NCBI GenBank assembly: GCA_000231825.2 | Contig: JH720304.1 | Location: forward strand, 1,381,068 to 1,445,067 | Length of the DNA: 64,000 nucleotides | Direction of reading: 5' to 3' | Origin: Tetrahymena elliotti 4EA | Taxonomy: Eukaryota > Ciliophora > Oligohymenophorea > Hymenostomatida > Tetrahymenidae | In this document: positions 1 to 12,225 of the stretch, in pieces | Layout: each line of letters begins with the position of its first letter | How positions within the stretch are numbered: the first letter of the stretch is position 1 | Position numbers and translations under genes: made by a program | Notes under the pieces: model-generated | What the model was told of the DNA's origin: nothing | Seen by the model: only the letters and a program-made list of their open reading frames with translations | The model's database searches: none

Positions 1-599
1 ATAATTTCACAATTTATTTATCAAAAAATCTTCAGATAAAAAATTGATAACAATATAAAGAGAAAAATCTAATTTCCAAATACAAATCTGATAATTAAAA
101 GCAATCAAGTAAATGAAAAGCTTGAAAAAAGTGAATTTAAATAGAATTTATTTATCAAAAAAAAATTAAAATTTTTCAAAACAGGTAAAAAGACCAAATA
201 ATTTTTATTTTAATGAAAAGAGAGCAAAAAGTATATATAACAAATAAAAATTGTCGACTTTTTTGATTATTGATTTGAAGTTTTTTGTGGAAAAAATTGT
301 ACAGCTGTCAACACCCAATTAACATTCAAGTTGTGATAACAGTTTTTATAATTTTTTAATTATTTTCCAATTTATTATTTATTGCTTTACATTTGATAGA
401 TCTAATAAGTAGCTTTAGATCTGAACTCTTGATTTTAAATTTTCTAACTCAATAAAATATCTGAAAAACGCAAAGAAATGGTATTAATAAAAATAAATCA
501 AAGAGATATTATTTATGAAATAGTGATGTGATATGTAAATAATACATATTTAATTTATATTTTTAAGAGATTATATTCTAAATATTCTTCAAATTCTAC
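1..599. other. intergenic, no gene seen
   Basis: This is A+T-rich DNA downstream of the first minus-strand gene. No frame free of TGA shows coding-like composition, and I see no RNA gene or clear repeat. Confidence 0.6.
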
Positions 600-987
600 T
601 CATTTATGGTCTTCATCACTACTATGGCCATCATCTTTCTTCTTCTTCTTCTTTTTGTCTTTATCGTGACTTTTTTCAGAACCTTTGTTTGAACCCTTGT
701 CAGAATCTTTATCATGATCTTTTCCTTTGTGCTTATCATGATCTTTTTCTTTATGCTTATGATCGTCATCTTTATCTTTCTCCTTTTCTTTTTTTTCACT
801 GTGCTTATTTTCGCTATGCTCCTACTTTTCGTCTTTCTTTTCAGATTTATGTTCTTTTTTATCATCAACCTTTTCCTTGTTAGACTGTTTTTCGTTATAT
901 AAAATTTGAAATGTTTAATTCTAGATAAAATATTACTATATCTTAAGGTTTTGATGTCATGCTTTATTAAGAAGAACCGCAGCCCAT
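600..987 (-). CDS. small lysine/histidine-rich, predicted myristoylated protein (copy 1)
   Basis: The protein is 111 residues in two exons (987-937 and 884-600), joined in phase over a 52-nt GTAATA...ACAG intron, and ends at TGA. The start is fixed by the N-terminus MGCGSSQQS. Gly2 and Cys3 form a classic N-myristoylation plus palmitoylation signal, so I infer attachment to the inner face of a membrane. After residue 17 the chain is almost entirely K, D, E, H and S, with repeats of the type K-D-H-D-K-H, and no folded domain. Its family is not recognised; low-complexity charged tails on acylated proteins often act as electrostatic switches, but that is inference. A second gene of the same design lies 2.1 kb upstream on the same strand, with its intron at exactly the same codon (after residue 17), so the two are paralogues. 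Confidence 0.8.
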
Positions 988-3113
988 TTTTATGATTTTT
1001 TATAACTTTTAGATTTTGTAAAACTTAAAATTGTTTATTATTTCTATTAAATTATATATAATATTAGAAGCCTTTTAATAAATTAAGAAAGAATATTCAC
1101 TGATTTATTAGCCAATTTATTAATTTTTTATTTGCTTTTTTGTTTGTGTGGAATTAGTTATTAACTTCGAAATTGGATTTTGTTTTTTATTTAAAATTAG
1201 AAATCATGAATTAAAACCATTAGTAGAAATTTAATTTATATTCTTAGTTATTTTAATAATTTTCCAATAATTTAGTTTAAATTAGCTATTTAGCTTCGAT
1301 TTTCATAAGCCTTATTCCACACCCTAAAAAATAATACTCGAAACTCATATTAATTATTACAATTAGAACTTTCATCTTTTTTTAATTTTATTTTTAAATG
1401 ATAAAGAACTTTACTACTTTAAAAAATTTATAAATTTGGAAGTCACATTATATGAAAAGATTTTATCTTTATTTAAAGAATAAGATTAAAAATAAATCAG
1501 TGAAATTTTTTAGTAAATAGTAGTAATGGCATTTATGCAAATTGTAAATTAAATTAGGGATAATCTAAATATTTCTTTACATTTTTTGTGTTCTGCTGTT
1601 TTCAAATAAATATCAATATATCTTAGCAATAATTTAATTTATTTTTTTCTTTAAAAATGATCTAAATTCATAATTTTTAACTGATAGCTTATAAAATTAG
1701 TTATTTTAAAAGTTCATTATCTCTATATCAATTCTTTGAAATTTTAATATTGAAAAAAACCATTTATTATTTTTAGATTGAAATTTTTAATCTTAGAAAA
1801 ATAAAAAATTCAAATTAAATTTTTAGTATCTCTATTATCTCATATATTTTTATTCTACTTTAGCTCTATTAATTCAAAATAAGGTTTTTGTTATCATTCA
1901 ATTAATATTGATATTTTCTATTTATGACCTCTTGTTTTTCTACTATTTCTAAAAAAGAAAAAAATAGAGATCATGTAAATTTTGGGATAAAACCATTCTT
2001 GATTGTATATCTACAAAAATAGTAAAAGGAAGAATGTTATAGCTTTAAATATTATTGTAGGATTTATTTTTCATTAACAATAATGAAAAGCATTTCATGG
2101 TAAAAAAATAAAATTATGAAAATAAAATATGCGTTATGGAAATGTACAAACATGCTAAATAAATTTCAAAAAAAGTTTTATCATCAGTGATGGTATTTAA
2201 CATCACTTTTCCATCAAAAAATTAAATAAATTTGTAGAAATAGAATTTGATGTAACAATTTTTCTCATATTTAATGGATTCTTGATATATATTAAATTTT
2301 CTCTTTATTTTAGACATCATTCTTTAAACCCTATTTAAGTGTTTTACTCTAGAGCTTGTAATCTCATACAATCTACTAGCGAATTATAAAAACTTTAGAA
2401 TTACTAAATTAAAATCCCAAAAAAATGAGTATCTTATTTATCTTACTGATAAAAAAATAAATTTTTCAAAATTTAAACATCTTTTAAATATTTTATCTTT
2501 TTTTAAACTTTCCACCATTCAAATAATTAAGATTTTTACAATGAAATAATAAAACTCATCATGAAGTAATAAGAAGAAATATTTCTTTTTGCTACTTAAT
2601 TATGATTAAAAACTAAAAATTTTACTTGATAGAAAACTAGGTAAAAAAATAGAAAGATTAAACATTCAGATAAAATGAAAAAACGTGATTTTAAATAATT
2701 CAAAAATTTATTTAAGATGGAGTATTTTAATTTGTGCAATTAACAACACAAAAGTTTGCTTTCGTTTTTTGTAAAAAATGACTTATTTTTATTTTTCAAA
2801 ATAAAATTTTTCAAAAATTAATAACTTTGCTTTTTCTCAAAAAGTAAATTATTATGGGATCTAAACTATTTTTGATTTTTAGCCTAATCAAGTTTATTGA
2901 TTTTGATTAATCTTTTGCTAAAAAAAGCACCAAAGTTAATAGAAATTGGGGAGTTTACTTATTTATTTTTTTTTAATTTTTTGTATTCAAAATATTGGTT
3001 CAGATTCTAAAAAAAAAATAGTAAGATAAATTATTAAAGAAGAGCAAAAAAATAAATTAATCTATTTATCTACCTAAACAGACAAATAAAAATTAAATTT
3101 GACAAATATTTTT
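988..3113. other. intergenic between the two MGCGSS genes
   Basis: About 2.1 kb of A+T-rich DNA without recognisable coding sequence. A 7-bp hairpin (arms 2186-2192 and 2201-2207, loop of 8) followed by a short T run is present, but it does not sit next to a gene end and its meaning is unclear. Confidence 0.5.
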
Positions 3114-3422
3114 TCATTTTTTAAATGCATTATATATATCCCCTGCTATTTCTAATCCCTTTTATAATTTATCTTCATTTTCATTATCACTATCACTACT
3201 ACTACTTTTAGATTTCTTCTTCTTTTTATCTTTCTTTTTCTTATCTTTTTTATCTTTATCTTTTTTCTTATCCTCTTTTTCATCTTTCTTTAGTTCAATT
3301 TTCTTTTTATCAGCCTATGATTTATTAATAAATATTTTAATCTTCTTAAATAAAATTATAGATATTTTTACATCATCTTTCAACTTAGGATCATGAGCTT
3401 AATTAGAAGAACCGCAACCCAT
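3114..3422 (-). CDS. small lysine-rich, predicted myristoylated protein (copy 2)
   Basis: The protein is 83 residues: exon 1 is 3422-3372, then a 57-nt GTAAAA...CATAG intron (3315-3371), then exon 2 at 3314-3114 ending in TGA. The N-terminus MGCGSSNQ carries Gly2/Cys3 for myristoylation and palmitoylation, as in the neighbour ending at 600. The middle (residues 18-52) is a K/D-rich stretch, followed by a serine/acidic run (SSSSDSDNENED) that looks like a casein-kinase-2 type target, and a short C-terminal helix-like segment ending NAFKK. The intron is at the same codon as in copy 1, which shows common descent. No enzyme or binding domain is visible; membrane-associated adaptor or charge-switch roles are guesses. 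Confidence 0.8.
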
Positions 3423-4860
3423 TTTTCAAATTTGTGCTTATTTCAATTTTTTTCTTACATTTAATTATAAAAGATCCTACCTAAACAATCCTTTTTAAAC
3501 TCATTAATGAGCTTCGAAATTGAAATTTCTTTGATTTCGAGATAAATTTTGATAAACAAACTTTGATGAAGTAATTTTAGATTTGAATTTAGTTTTGATC
3601 ATTTATTTTCAATATCAAATAGAATATGAAATAGGGAAATTTATAAAAGAATATCATACTTTAATTTATCATTAATTGATAAATTGGCAATTTTAATTCG
3701 AAATTAATTAATTTTTCGTAATAAGTCTAATTTTTCTTTCAATATCCTCGAAACTTAAGGCTAAAGAAGAAAAAATATATGGTATTTATTTCATATAAAT
3801 TAACAAATTTACTTCAAATCAAGTTGATTTGATAAAAGCTTATTTGATTTTTGTGATAGCCACATATTTAGAAAAATATCAAATATTTGTTTATTAAAAA
3901 AATGTATTTATTTTTGAACAAATTTAAGTAAAATATTAAAATTTATATTCAAATATATTTATATTTTTGTATTATCAGCAAAATTCGTTTTGAAATACAT
4001 CTTTGAGATAAAATAATTAATAGTAAAGTTAGTATCAAAAATAAAAATTTAAATTATTTTGCTCTTTTAACTAGCCTACAAATGTAAAAAATGCAATATT
4101 CAATCTCTTATTTTATAAAATGAATTAATTTTATTTTTATATTAATATTTGTTCTTCAATAACTATTCTAAACCTTTTAAAAAATAAAATAAACTTAAGA
4201 TTCGATACATTGATAAAAAAACTCTTAATCAAAAATTTGATCTTTGATAAAATAAATTGCTAAATCTACATAAGAATTCAACCATTTACTCACAATTTAT
4301 TTTAAATATTTTATTTAATGTATTATTTTTACTGATTTTATTAATCAAACTATTTTTTTTTTCTCATTAACAACAACAAAACGATTTGTCAAATCAAACA
4401 TAAAATGCTTATTTCTGCTTAAATTTTACAAAATGTTTTACATCAATATACATTAATTTAAATTCAGTGAAAAGAAAAACTAATAATTTTGTTTTAGAGA
4501 GTTCAGTAATAATTCTTAAATAATAACAAAAATAATCTTATCTAAATAAATAATCAGTAAATTTCAGAATTTTGGGTTTTCAAAGAAAAATCATTGTAAA
4601 CTTGAAGTTCAAATAATAGTTATCTCTTATTTTATTTTAAATAATTTGCTGAAAAAATAAAAAATTTAGTTTTATTATTGTTATGTGTTTTGAGTATTAA
4701 GAATCATATGGAAAAAAATTAATTGATTAGATTAATTCATAGATTAAGATTGGATCTTGATTTGAAATCTAATTTATAAAATAAAATTTTATAGAAAATT
4801 AATGATCAAATTGAATAAATTTTGATAATTGTTTAATTTTTAAATTTAAAAGATCGTTCA
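3423..4860. other. intergenic, divergent promoter region
   Basis: A+T-rich DNA between the divergent starts of the small myristoylated protein gene (minus) and the cyclic-nucleotide-binding protein (plus), so it should hold both promoters. No conserved box can be picked out by eye. Confidence 0.5.
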
Positions 4861-7800
4861 ATGATTTTATTTAATGAAAGCTAGATGATCAAGAAGCTTA
4901 CAAATATTTCAAGAATAAGAGTAAGCATATTCATTATTTCTTTTCAGCTAATTAGGTGATAAAAATTTTTACAACCACAAAATAAATTAAATTATAGTTT
5001 TATTCGAGTTAAGATAAAATCTTAGTAATTAATTCTAAATAGTTTTTCAGCCTTTATGCATCAAAATCATACAAATGTAAGCAATTTAATTGCATAAGGA
5101 AATGTTTTATTTAGCTTAATATAAATAAAGGAAAATATCATTTAAATATTAAGAAAAGCTTCTAACTTGAGGAATTCATTAGAAATAGACTCTCTAATTA
5201 AGTTTACATCTTAAATTCCATTATTTTAAAGTTATATTGAGCAGAAATTAGATTAAATCCACAAAAAATGTTGTGAGCTAATGAAATTAGAGCCATTTTA
5301 TAAAGATTAAATTGTATACCAAATTGGTAACTCATAACATATATATTTTATTCACAAAATTTACTTGATTTATAAGACATCTTAGGTTCTATCTTTGAAA
5401 ATTTATTTATTTAAATAATAGATAGTTTTAATTAAAAGTTTTACATAATACTTGATGGAAAAGTAGGAGTTTATACCAAGGTAAAAGATCAAATTGAAAA
5501 TAATAACATTGATGACTAAGGGGATAATTAAGTTAGTGAAAAGAATTCCAAGAAAAGTAAAAAATTATTGCAGTTCTCTCAAGAATTAGGTCCTGGTTAA
5601 TCTTTTGGTGAATTAGATCTTGAAGGTGATAAAGTAAGACTGTATTTAAAATTAGTGAATTTTTGTTATTTTTATTTTTTAAAAAAGCCAAGAGAAGAAA
5701 CAGTTAAATGCCTCTCTGACAGTAGCTTTGCTATTTTAAACAAAAGAGAATTTTAAACTATCATTAGATAATACTAAGAAGAAAGGCTTTTGAAGGAAAT
5801 GGGATTTTTCTCTAAGCTTCCTCTATTTTAAGGTTGGTATTTTACCAAAATTAGAGATATTTATTAGTCTACAATTAAAATGAAACTCAAGAAAAATAGT
5901 GTTGTTTTCAAAGAAGGTTAAGCATGCCAATATGTTTACATCATAACATAAGGAGACTTTGCAGTAAGATTATCATTGAAATTATATAAGAGATAATTTA
6001 TTTATTTATGAATAAAAGGCAAAAATGAAATTTGAATTAAATAGCGGAACAAATGGCATTTTAGATTTAGATTAGAAATCTTTTCATAAAAATGAATTTT
6101 CTCCTAAAAAAGAATTAAAAGTAAAAATACTATAAAAAAATTTTATTAAGTAAATTTAATTGTGCTAAATAGATTTCTGTCTTGTCTTATCCTGAAATGT
6201 TTGGTGAAGAAGACATAATAAGACAGTAAAATAGAAGTTATTCAGTTGTATGTGAAAGCAGTTAAGGGTATCTATTAGCAATAACTAAGGAGGATTTCCT
6301 TAGTAAAATAATGATGGATAGCAATTCTAATTAATTTATTTTGCAAAGATTGGCAAACAAATCTACAAATGCTTCAAATAGGGTTTAAAACATTGAGAAT
6401 TTGCTATCTTAATATTCTAATTTTGTTTTAGATGATAAAGCTAATAAAGCATAAGAAAGAGAAAGTTTTAGTAGTAATATCAACAACAACCTAAGAAGAT
6501 CCACTGTAGTTACTTTTTCTTAATCAAATTCATTTTTGCTTGCTGATAACAAATGGGTAAATTGTTCTTTCAGCTCAAATTTTATAAAATATTTTTTACA
6601 TTCAAAAAAGAATGAAAATTCTCCCACAAGATTGAGTTCTCCTACTAAAAATAATGAAGCTAGTGATTAGTAGAATTTTATTCTTTTACCAAAAAATGAA
6701 TACTTGTTAGAAGAAATACAATAGTTTAATTAATATGGGTATAATGAATCCTTTGAAGAAGAAAACCCTAACTTACCTTCTTCACCTATAAGAGACAAGA
6801 AAAAGAAAAGAACAATAAATTTAGAACAATTATAAAGACCAGGTTCATTACTTCTTTTGATGGAATAAGATAATTCTAATTAATAATAAGAACAATCTTC
6901 TCCAGTTATTGCAAAAAAGATTTAAAAATCATCGAGTTAATTAGCTTTAGGGTAATAATCTTTTATCAATTTGTAGCCAATATCAACAAATCAAATAGAA
7001 AATAATAAATTTGTATTTAAGCTTAAAGAAAATTTTTAAAGCCACTTACAGTAAAAACTTAGCGCTGAAAAAGAATTAGAAAAGCAGCAAGAGAAAATTT
7101 AATCATAAAAATAAAATCTAAGAATATCTCTCACTAAAGATCCTTTATCTGAAGGATTTAAAAAATAATTACAGATAAGATTTTTTAATTAATTCAGAGA
7201 AACTAGTTTAAAATCCTTAAAGGAGCATATCCCTTAGCAAATTGTTTAAGATACACCAAAAAATATTAATGAAAATAGTTTAAATAAATTCAGATATGAT
7301 TTGTTAAAAAACAGCAAAATAATTATACCCTATTCTGGTAAATCAGGAGTTAAAAATTATTTAAGAGACATGTAAAAGAAAGTTGATGAAAAATTGAAAA
7401 AAGAAAGCACACCCTAGTCATCTTAAACCAAGGATCAAGAGTCTTTAAAAAATGTATAAACATTTTTATATGATTTTACTGTTGTTTAAATAAAATGATT
7501 GAATGATTTATCATTTTTATTGTTTAAAAATATTTATTTTAATATAAAAATAGAATGCTAGATCTAAGTCTGTCTTTTTTGAAAGAAATAAAGATCAATC
7601 TTAAAACCAAATTTAAAACTTAATGCTTGGAAAAATTTTAGATAACTACATGGAAAAGTAATAGCCTTAAATAGTTTAATATGAACCAAGGATTTTAAAA
7701 ATTAGAACTCATCAAAATTCATGCCATAATTCTTAGTCTGACATAACTGCAAGCTAAAATTTAAAACCAAAAGTACAAGCTGATTAAAGGAAAGGCTCTC

Positions 7801-8501
7801 TATCAAATATATCTTATTCATAAAAATAAGTTAATATATCAACAGTCATGGAATTTAAAATAAAAAAGTAAGAAATTTCTCCTCACAAGCTTGGGTCAAA
7901 AGTTGCTTCATCTAGAAGTATTTAAAATACTCTAACTTAATTCTCTTAAATAACTCCAATTCATAATATCAATTAAAAAAAAAATTAGAGAGACACAAGT
8001 CCTTTGATAAAAAGGGTGAAGTAGTCTTAATTAATTCCATTAACCTAAAGCACAATAACTACAAAACAAAAGTTAATGGAAGAATATCAAAAAAATAATT
8101 ATCACATGTCTAATCATATAAGTATTTTACAACCACTATCACAAACTGCTATAAATTTATCATAATCTGATAATTAAATTTAATAAAATGTGAATAATTA
8201 ATACTCAGTATAATCATTCACAGACTGCATAGAAGGAGTGAGGAGTAAATCTTTCAGTAATTTAAATAAAATGTAAAATAACTTTTATGCCAAAAACAAC
8301 TCAATAAAAATCAGCCCAAATTTATCTCCTTCTAAAAGAAAAAATATTCAATAAATACCCAGGTACAAATTCCAAATCCATTAATAAATTAACAAGTGTT
8401 AATTAGAAAATTTAGACAACTAAGCTAATTTATGTAAATCAACAAATATGGAAAATAACTTTCTTATCTAAACAAAAACAATATTTGCAAATTAAGACTG
8501 A
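4861..8501 (+). CDS. protein with two cyclic-nucleotide-binding domains, no kinase domain
   Basis: The first module runs through the segment with FYIILDGKVGVYTK, then LGPGQSFGELDLEGDK and, across an intron, PREETVKC, the usual strand and phosphate-binding-cassette order of cNMP-binding domains. A second module follows, with FKEGQACQYVYIITQGDFAV and PEMFGEEDI. The long C-terminal half is rich in Q, N, S and K and has no recognised domain. Introns I can place: 5327-5385, 5634-5687, 5964-6018, 6121-6172, 6557-6610 and 7454-7553. Joining them keeps one frame to TGA at 8499. The 5' end is uncertain: ATG 4861 needs a further intron (about 4921-5025), and ATG 5056 is an alternative. The canonical Arg of the phosphate-binding cassette is not evident after FGELDLE or FGEEDI, so nucleotide binding is not assured. 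It may be a regulatory or scaffold protein in ciliary or cyclic-nucleotide signalling (inference). Confidence 0.75.
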
Positions 8502-9111
8502 TTTATTTATTTTTTATTGATATTTATATCTTCTAACATAATTAATCTATGTAAAATAAATTTCTAAAATGCATTTTAAATGTTTATATTATCTAATATT
8601 TATTAAGTACCTAGACTAACTTATTACATTCATTTTTATCCTTTTTATTATCTATTTAAAAACAAGTAATTTATTGGCCTTTAAAGCATCTAAAGAACTT
8701 CGATTAAAAAAAAGCAATTTGTTTTCTTAATCATATTTTTTTCATTTTTGAAATAAAACCTACCTTTTTGGTTTTCTTCATTAAAATTTTTTTTTTGAAA
8801 ATTATTAAAGATAAAATATTTACAGATTGTATAAATGAATATATTTATATAAGTTGGTTGTTAATATTGTTAATTAAAATATTTAAATTAATTAATTCTG
8901 CAATCCTTTTTATTTTTAGAAAGTTTACTAAATGTTTGGCTATTTTTGAGACGTTTTATCAATCATTTTTCTATTTTTCATGATTTTTAATAGGGATTTA
9001 TTTGTTAATCCCAAAGCTTATTTGATATTCTAAGCCTTCAACAGATTATTTTATAATACAAATGCATTTCGTTATCATTAATTACTAATTAGCAAATTAT
9101 TGCTAAATTAA
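8502..9111. other. intergenic between convergent genes
   Basis: About 600 bp separating the 3' ends of two convergent genes. A 71-codon plus-strand frame at 8768-8983 is hydrophobic, low-complexity A+T translation and I do not regard it as a gene. No terminator-like structure stands out. Confidence 0.55.
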
Positions 9112-10581
9112 TCAATTTTTTTCTTTGATTGAAGTGGGCTAATTTACATTACTTTACTTTTTCATCTAATAAAAATAAAAAAGTTAAAAAATAGATTGAT
9201 AAAGGAATTTAATTTAAACAAATTACTTGAAAATTGAGTTTCAGTAGAGAATTTTGTGTATTAATATATTCATTTATGGCTTTTTGATTTTTATTATGCA
9301 AGAAATTTACTTGATATAACTCTCTTTCTATGCTGCTATATTCTTCCAATATTTAATTTCTTTCATTTACTTTTTTCCTTTTCCATATATTTCTATCCAT
9401 ATCTTACATTTACTCAACCACAACTGGAGCAGAAATAATTCCTAGTGACGACTAATCAGCCTTTTAAGATGAAGAATTTGAGAATTTACTAAAATTATCA
9501 ATTTGTTTATCTCCCTATACTTCTAGAGCTTAGCCTAATGAGTTTACTTTGATTATTTGTTAGAAGGAGTCAAAATTTTCTTTTTAATCTATAGGAAGAG
9601 AATGTGGAGTTAACTAATTCTCATTTTTATTTTCCAAAAGTAATTTTTCATGTTTTTACTACATTTCCAAAAAATTTGGGTTGTTAAAATCCTAATTTTA
9701 TTGTTTTTATTGGTAAAGTTCAACTTATTCTTTGTGCTTCTTTTTCAGATCATTCAATTAAATTAATAATTTCTCATAATTTTCTTCCTTTTTTTCATCA
9801 AACCTTAATAAATAAAACAAAATTTAATGCTTTGTTGATCAACAGTTTGAACAAATAAGTAAGCTTCATCAAAAAATAAACATTTCAATTTAATATTGTA
9901 TTTTATGATTTTATAATTAAAATAAAGATATTTTATGAGAATAATTTACCTTTTCCAAGGATTAAATTTAATTTTTTCCATATTTTTAGAGGTTTATGCA
10001 TTTTATAGAATATCATCATAATTAAGGAATGTCTTTTCACTCATAGTAGGACTATTATTACTCGAAAATTTATGAACTTACTTACTAGAGTGAATTTTTG
10101 CTATTTTATTAGAAGGAGTTATATTTGATGAAATCGAATCTCCTTTCTTGTCTTTTTTCTTTACAATGAAGCTCTGTGGTCTTTACATTTTTCTTTAAGA
10201 GCGTATTGCCTTATTTTCTGATTCGCTAAAAATATCTTCACCATCATCTTCATCTCTTTTATCGTTTATAAATGTGCGTAAATTGTTATGTTCTCTACTT
10301 GCACTTGCTTATCTTTTTTTTTATATTTGCTAAAAGTTATTACCCCTATAAATTGATGGTAATACTAAATGCGTGCTTTGCTTTTTAATTTTTTAGCCAC
10401 TCTCTTGGTTTTAAGGAGGAATATTTTAAATTTGCTATTAATTCTGATTGTTAGGTAATGGTTTAGCTGGTTTTTTAGCATTTTCTAACTTCATTTATTT
10501 AGGCAGTATTTATAAAAGAGGCTAAGGAGCATTTTATATTTATATTTACTACTAGCTTGCAACTTGCTTGCTTTTCTTCAT
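9112..10581 (-). CDS. unrecognised coiled-coil, Gln/Lys-rich protein
   Basis: Three exons (10581-9950, 9803-9227, 9165-9112) give 420 residues. The introns are 146 nt (GTAAAT...TTAAG) and 61 nt (GTAATT...TATTAG), and both junctions keep frame (AAA AG|G TTT; CAA|ATG). The N-terminal 190 residues are disordered, rich in Q, P, N, S and K. From about residue 210 comes a charged helical stretch (FDEKKEENYEKLLIQLNDLK and on), followed by a serine-rich linker and a second helical region containing VVVEQMQDMDRNIWKRKKVN and LEEYSSIERELYQ, which should form a coiled coil. No catalytic motif or known domain is seen. A cytoskeletal or ciliary structural role would be typical of such composition, but this is inference only. 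The start is the first ATG of the open frame; an upstream exon cannot be excluded. Confidence 0.65.
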
Positions 10582-11249
10582 TAAGATATTTAGGAATTTA
10601 AATATAACTCTATCTTACAATATAATTTTTGGCTTGTACCTGTAAATTTTAAAAATAGAGTGTGTATTAATTGTTTAAATTAATAATATTAACTTATTTT
10701 TTTGCATGCTTGTGATCACTAATCATAACTCTAATTAAATTAAAAATTGAAATTATCAACTTAAATATTTGTTAATTTACTGTAATATTTTAAAATGATA
10801 TAGAAAAAACAAAATCTGAAGATTTTAATTGATGTTAATTATTTAGTTCTTTTACAATTTATTTATTATTAAATCTAACAAACTAGCAAAATAAACTTTT
10901 AAGCCAAAAAAATGTTAAATCTAAACCTTAAAATTTGAATCTAGATAAACCATATAAACTAAATATTTTACAAAATCTATCAAACTTATCAAAAACTTAA
11001 TAATAAAAAGAGAGTTATCATATTGATTCTTAAAAATCTGTAAATCAAATGATTTTAATCATTTTTTAAGGAATTTTCTTTTTTGTTACTTCTATGCTTT
11101 TAGATTATGTAATCATTCAGGACATTATGAAGATTTTTTTAACTAAAATAGAATAAAAATGGTAATTTTGAATTGATTTTTTTTGGTGTAACTCTTAGAA
11201 ACATTTATTTTTTGTTTTTATTTTTAATTTCTCATAATATGATGCTTTT
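10582..11249. other. intergenic, no gene seen
   Basis: A+T-rich spacer upstream of the coiled-coil protein gene. A perfect 8-bp inverted repeat with a 2-nt centre lies at about 11048-11065. Nothing else is supported. Confidence 0.5.
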
Positions 11250-11370
11250 ATATATTTTAAGTAATATTTATTCTGTGTAACTAATAAGCCTTAATATACT
11301 CTAATTGCATATTATTTTAAGAATATTTATTCTTTTTCTTAGTTTCACTAATATTCTTCCAGAATTCTAT
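11250..11370 (-). pseudogene. decayed tandem duplicate of the cutC 3' end
   Basis: On the minus strand this stretch aligns with the last ~100 nt of the cutC gene lying just upstream. Shared blocks include GAATAAAT(A)TTCTTAAAAT, a TTAAGGC...TTAGTT segment and AGAAGAATA...AGTGA, in the same order and spacing. Read as protein, the fragment gives KNKYSQNN and YIKAYQLH where the intact gene gives GKGINSQNY and EYTKANQLH. Single-nucleotide gaps put these pieces out of register, and no ATG opens it, so it is a non-functional remnant. I estimate roughly 75% identity over the aligned core by eye. Confidence 0.6.
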
Positions 11371-11598
11371 CAAAAAAAATAAATAAAGTAGTTAATAATT
11401 TTAATTTAGAATATATTTTTTAATTTAAGATATTCTTAGCTTTTTTATGAGGAAGTTATTAAGGATTTAATGGTGATGGTGACTTTTATTTGAATATCTA
11501 AATAGAACAAACAATCGAAATTAATTTTTAATTCATATAAAAATAAAAAAAATATATTTTTGGTTAATTTTTTAATTTTAAAATTTTAGATTTTTATT

Positions 11599-12225
11599 TC
11601 AAACTATTTATGTGCCATGCAACTAATTTGCCTTAGTGTATTCTGCTATTTGTCTATAATTTTAAGAATTTATTCCTTTTCCTGGCATCACTTCTATTCT
11701 TCTATTAGCTTACTCAATCAATTTTTTTAAAACTTCTTAGCCTTCTAAAGCATTTTTAAACTTTCCTCCTTTGGTAAGAATTCTTGTAACTTTAAGTTCA
11801 ATTAGTTTTTCTAAAGCTTAAAACTAATCATCTACTTCATCAAATGCCATATGAAATGTTACTTTAAGAGGAGTAGATAATTCTACAAATTCTTTTGTTA
11901 ATTCAAAGTCAATTTATTTTTAATCCTTGGTTAAAAATCCAAATACAACACCATCTACATTAAGCTACTTACAAATTTTAACATCTTCTCTCATAATATC
12001 AAGTTCATCTTTACTATAAGTAAAATCTCCACCTCTGGGTCTGATCATTACGCTTTATGGAATATTTAATCTTTCTTTACAAATTTTTATGGTTCCATAA
12101 GATGGAGTAGTTCCTCCTTATGCTAAATTATCACACAACTCAATTCTAAGAGCCCCTCTATTCTAAGCTTCTAGACTTTGTGTGAAGCTTTCAGTACAAG
12201 ATTCAAGTAAGATATTTTATTGCAT
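11599..12225 (-). CDS. CUTC: CutC family copper-homeostasis protein
   Basis: A single exon encodes 208 residues from ATG 12225 to TGA 11601. Family hallmarks appear in order: RGALRIELCDNLAQGGTTPS near the N-terminus, VMIRPRGGDFTYS (the conserved IRPRGGDF strand), VDGVVFGFL, VTFHMAFDEV (the family FHRAFD), RILTKGG, and MPGKGIN near the C-terminus. CutC is a TIM-barrel protein linked to cytosolic copper handling; its biochemical reaction is still debated. The protein ends shortly after the LHGTQ strand, some 40-60 residues earlier than bacterial or human CutC. Either the C-terminal tail is missing, or a downstream exon exists beyond a non-canonical GTTTGA donor. A decayed copy of the same 3' end lies just downstream, so an unequal tandem duplication may have trimmed or remodelled this end. 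Confidence 0.88.

Noticed and set aside
2186..2210. Hairpin followed by T run as a terminator
   Set aside because: Bacterial-type terminators are not relevant in a ciliate and it is not at a gene end.
8768..8983. 71-codon plus-strand open frame
   Set aside because: Hydrophobic I/F/K-rich product from A+T-rich intergenic DNA between two convergent genes; no motif, no splice context.
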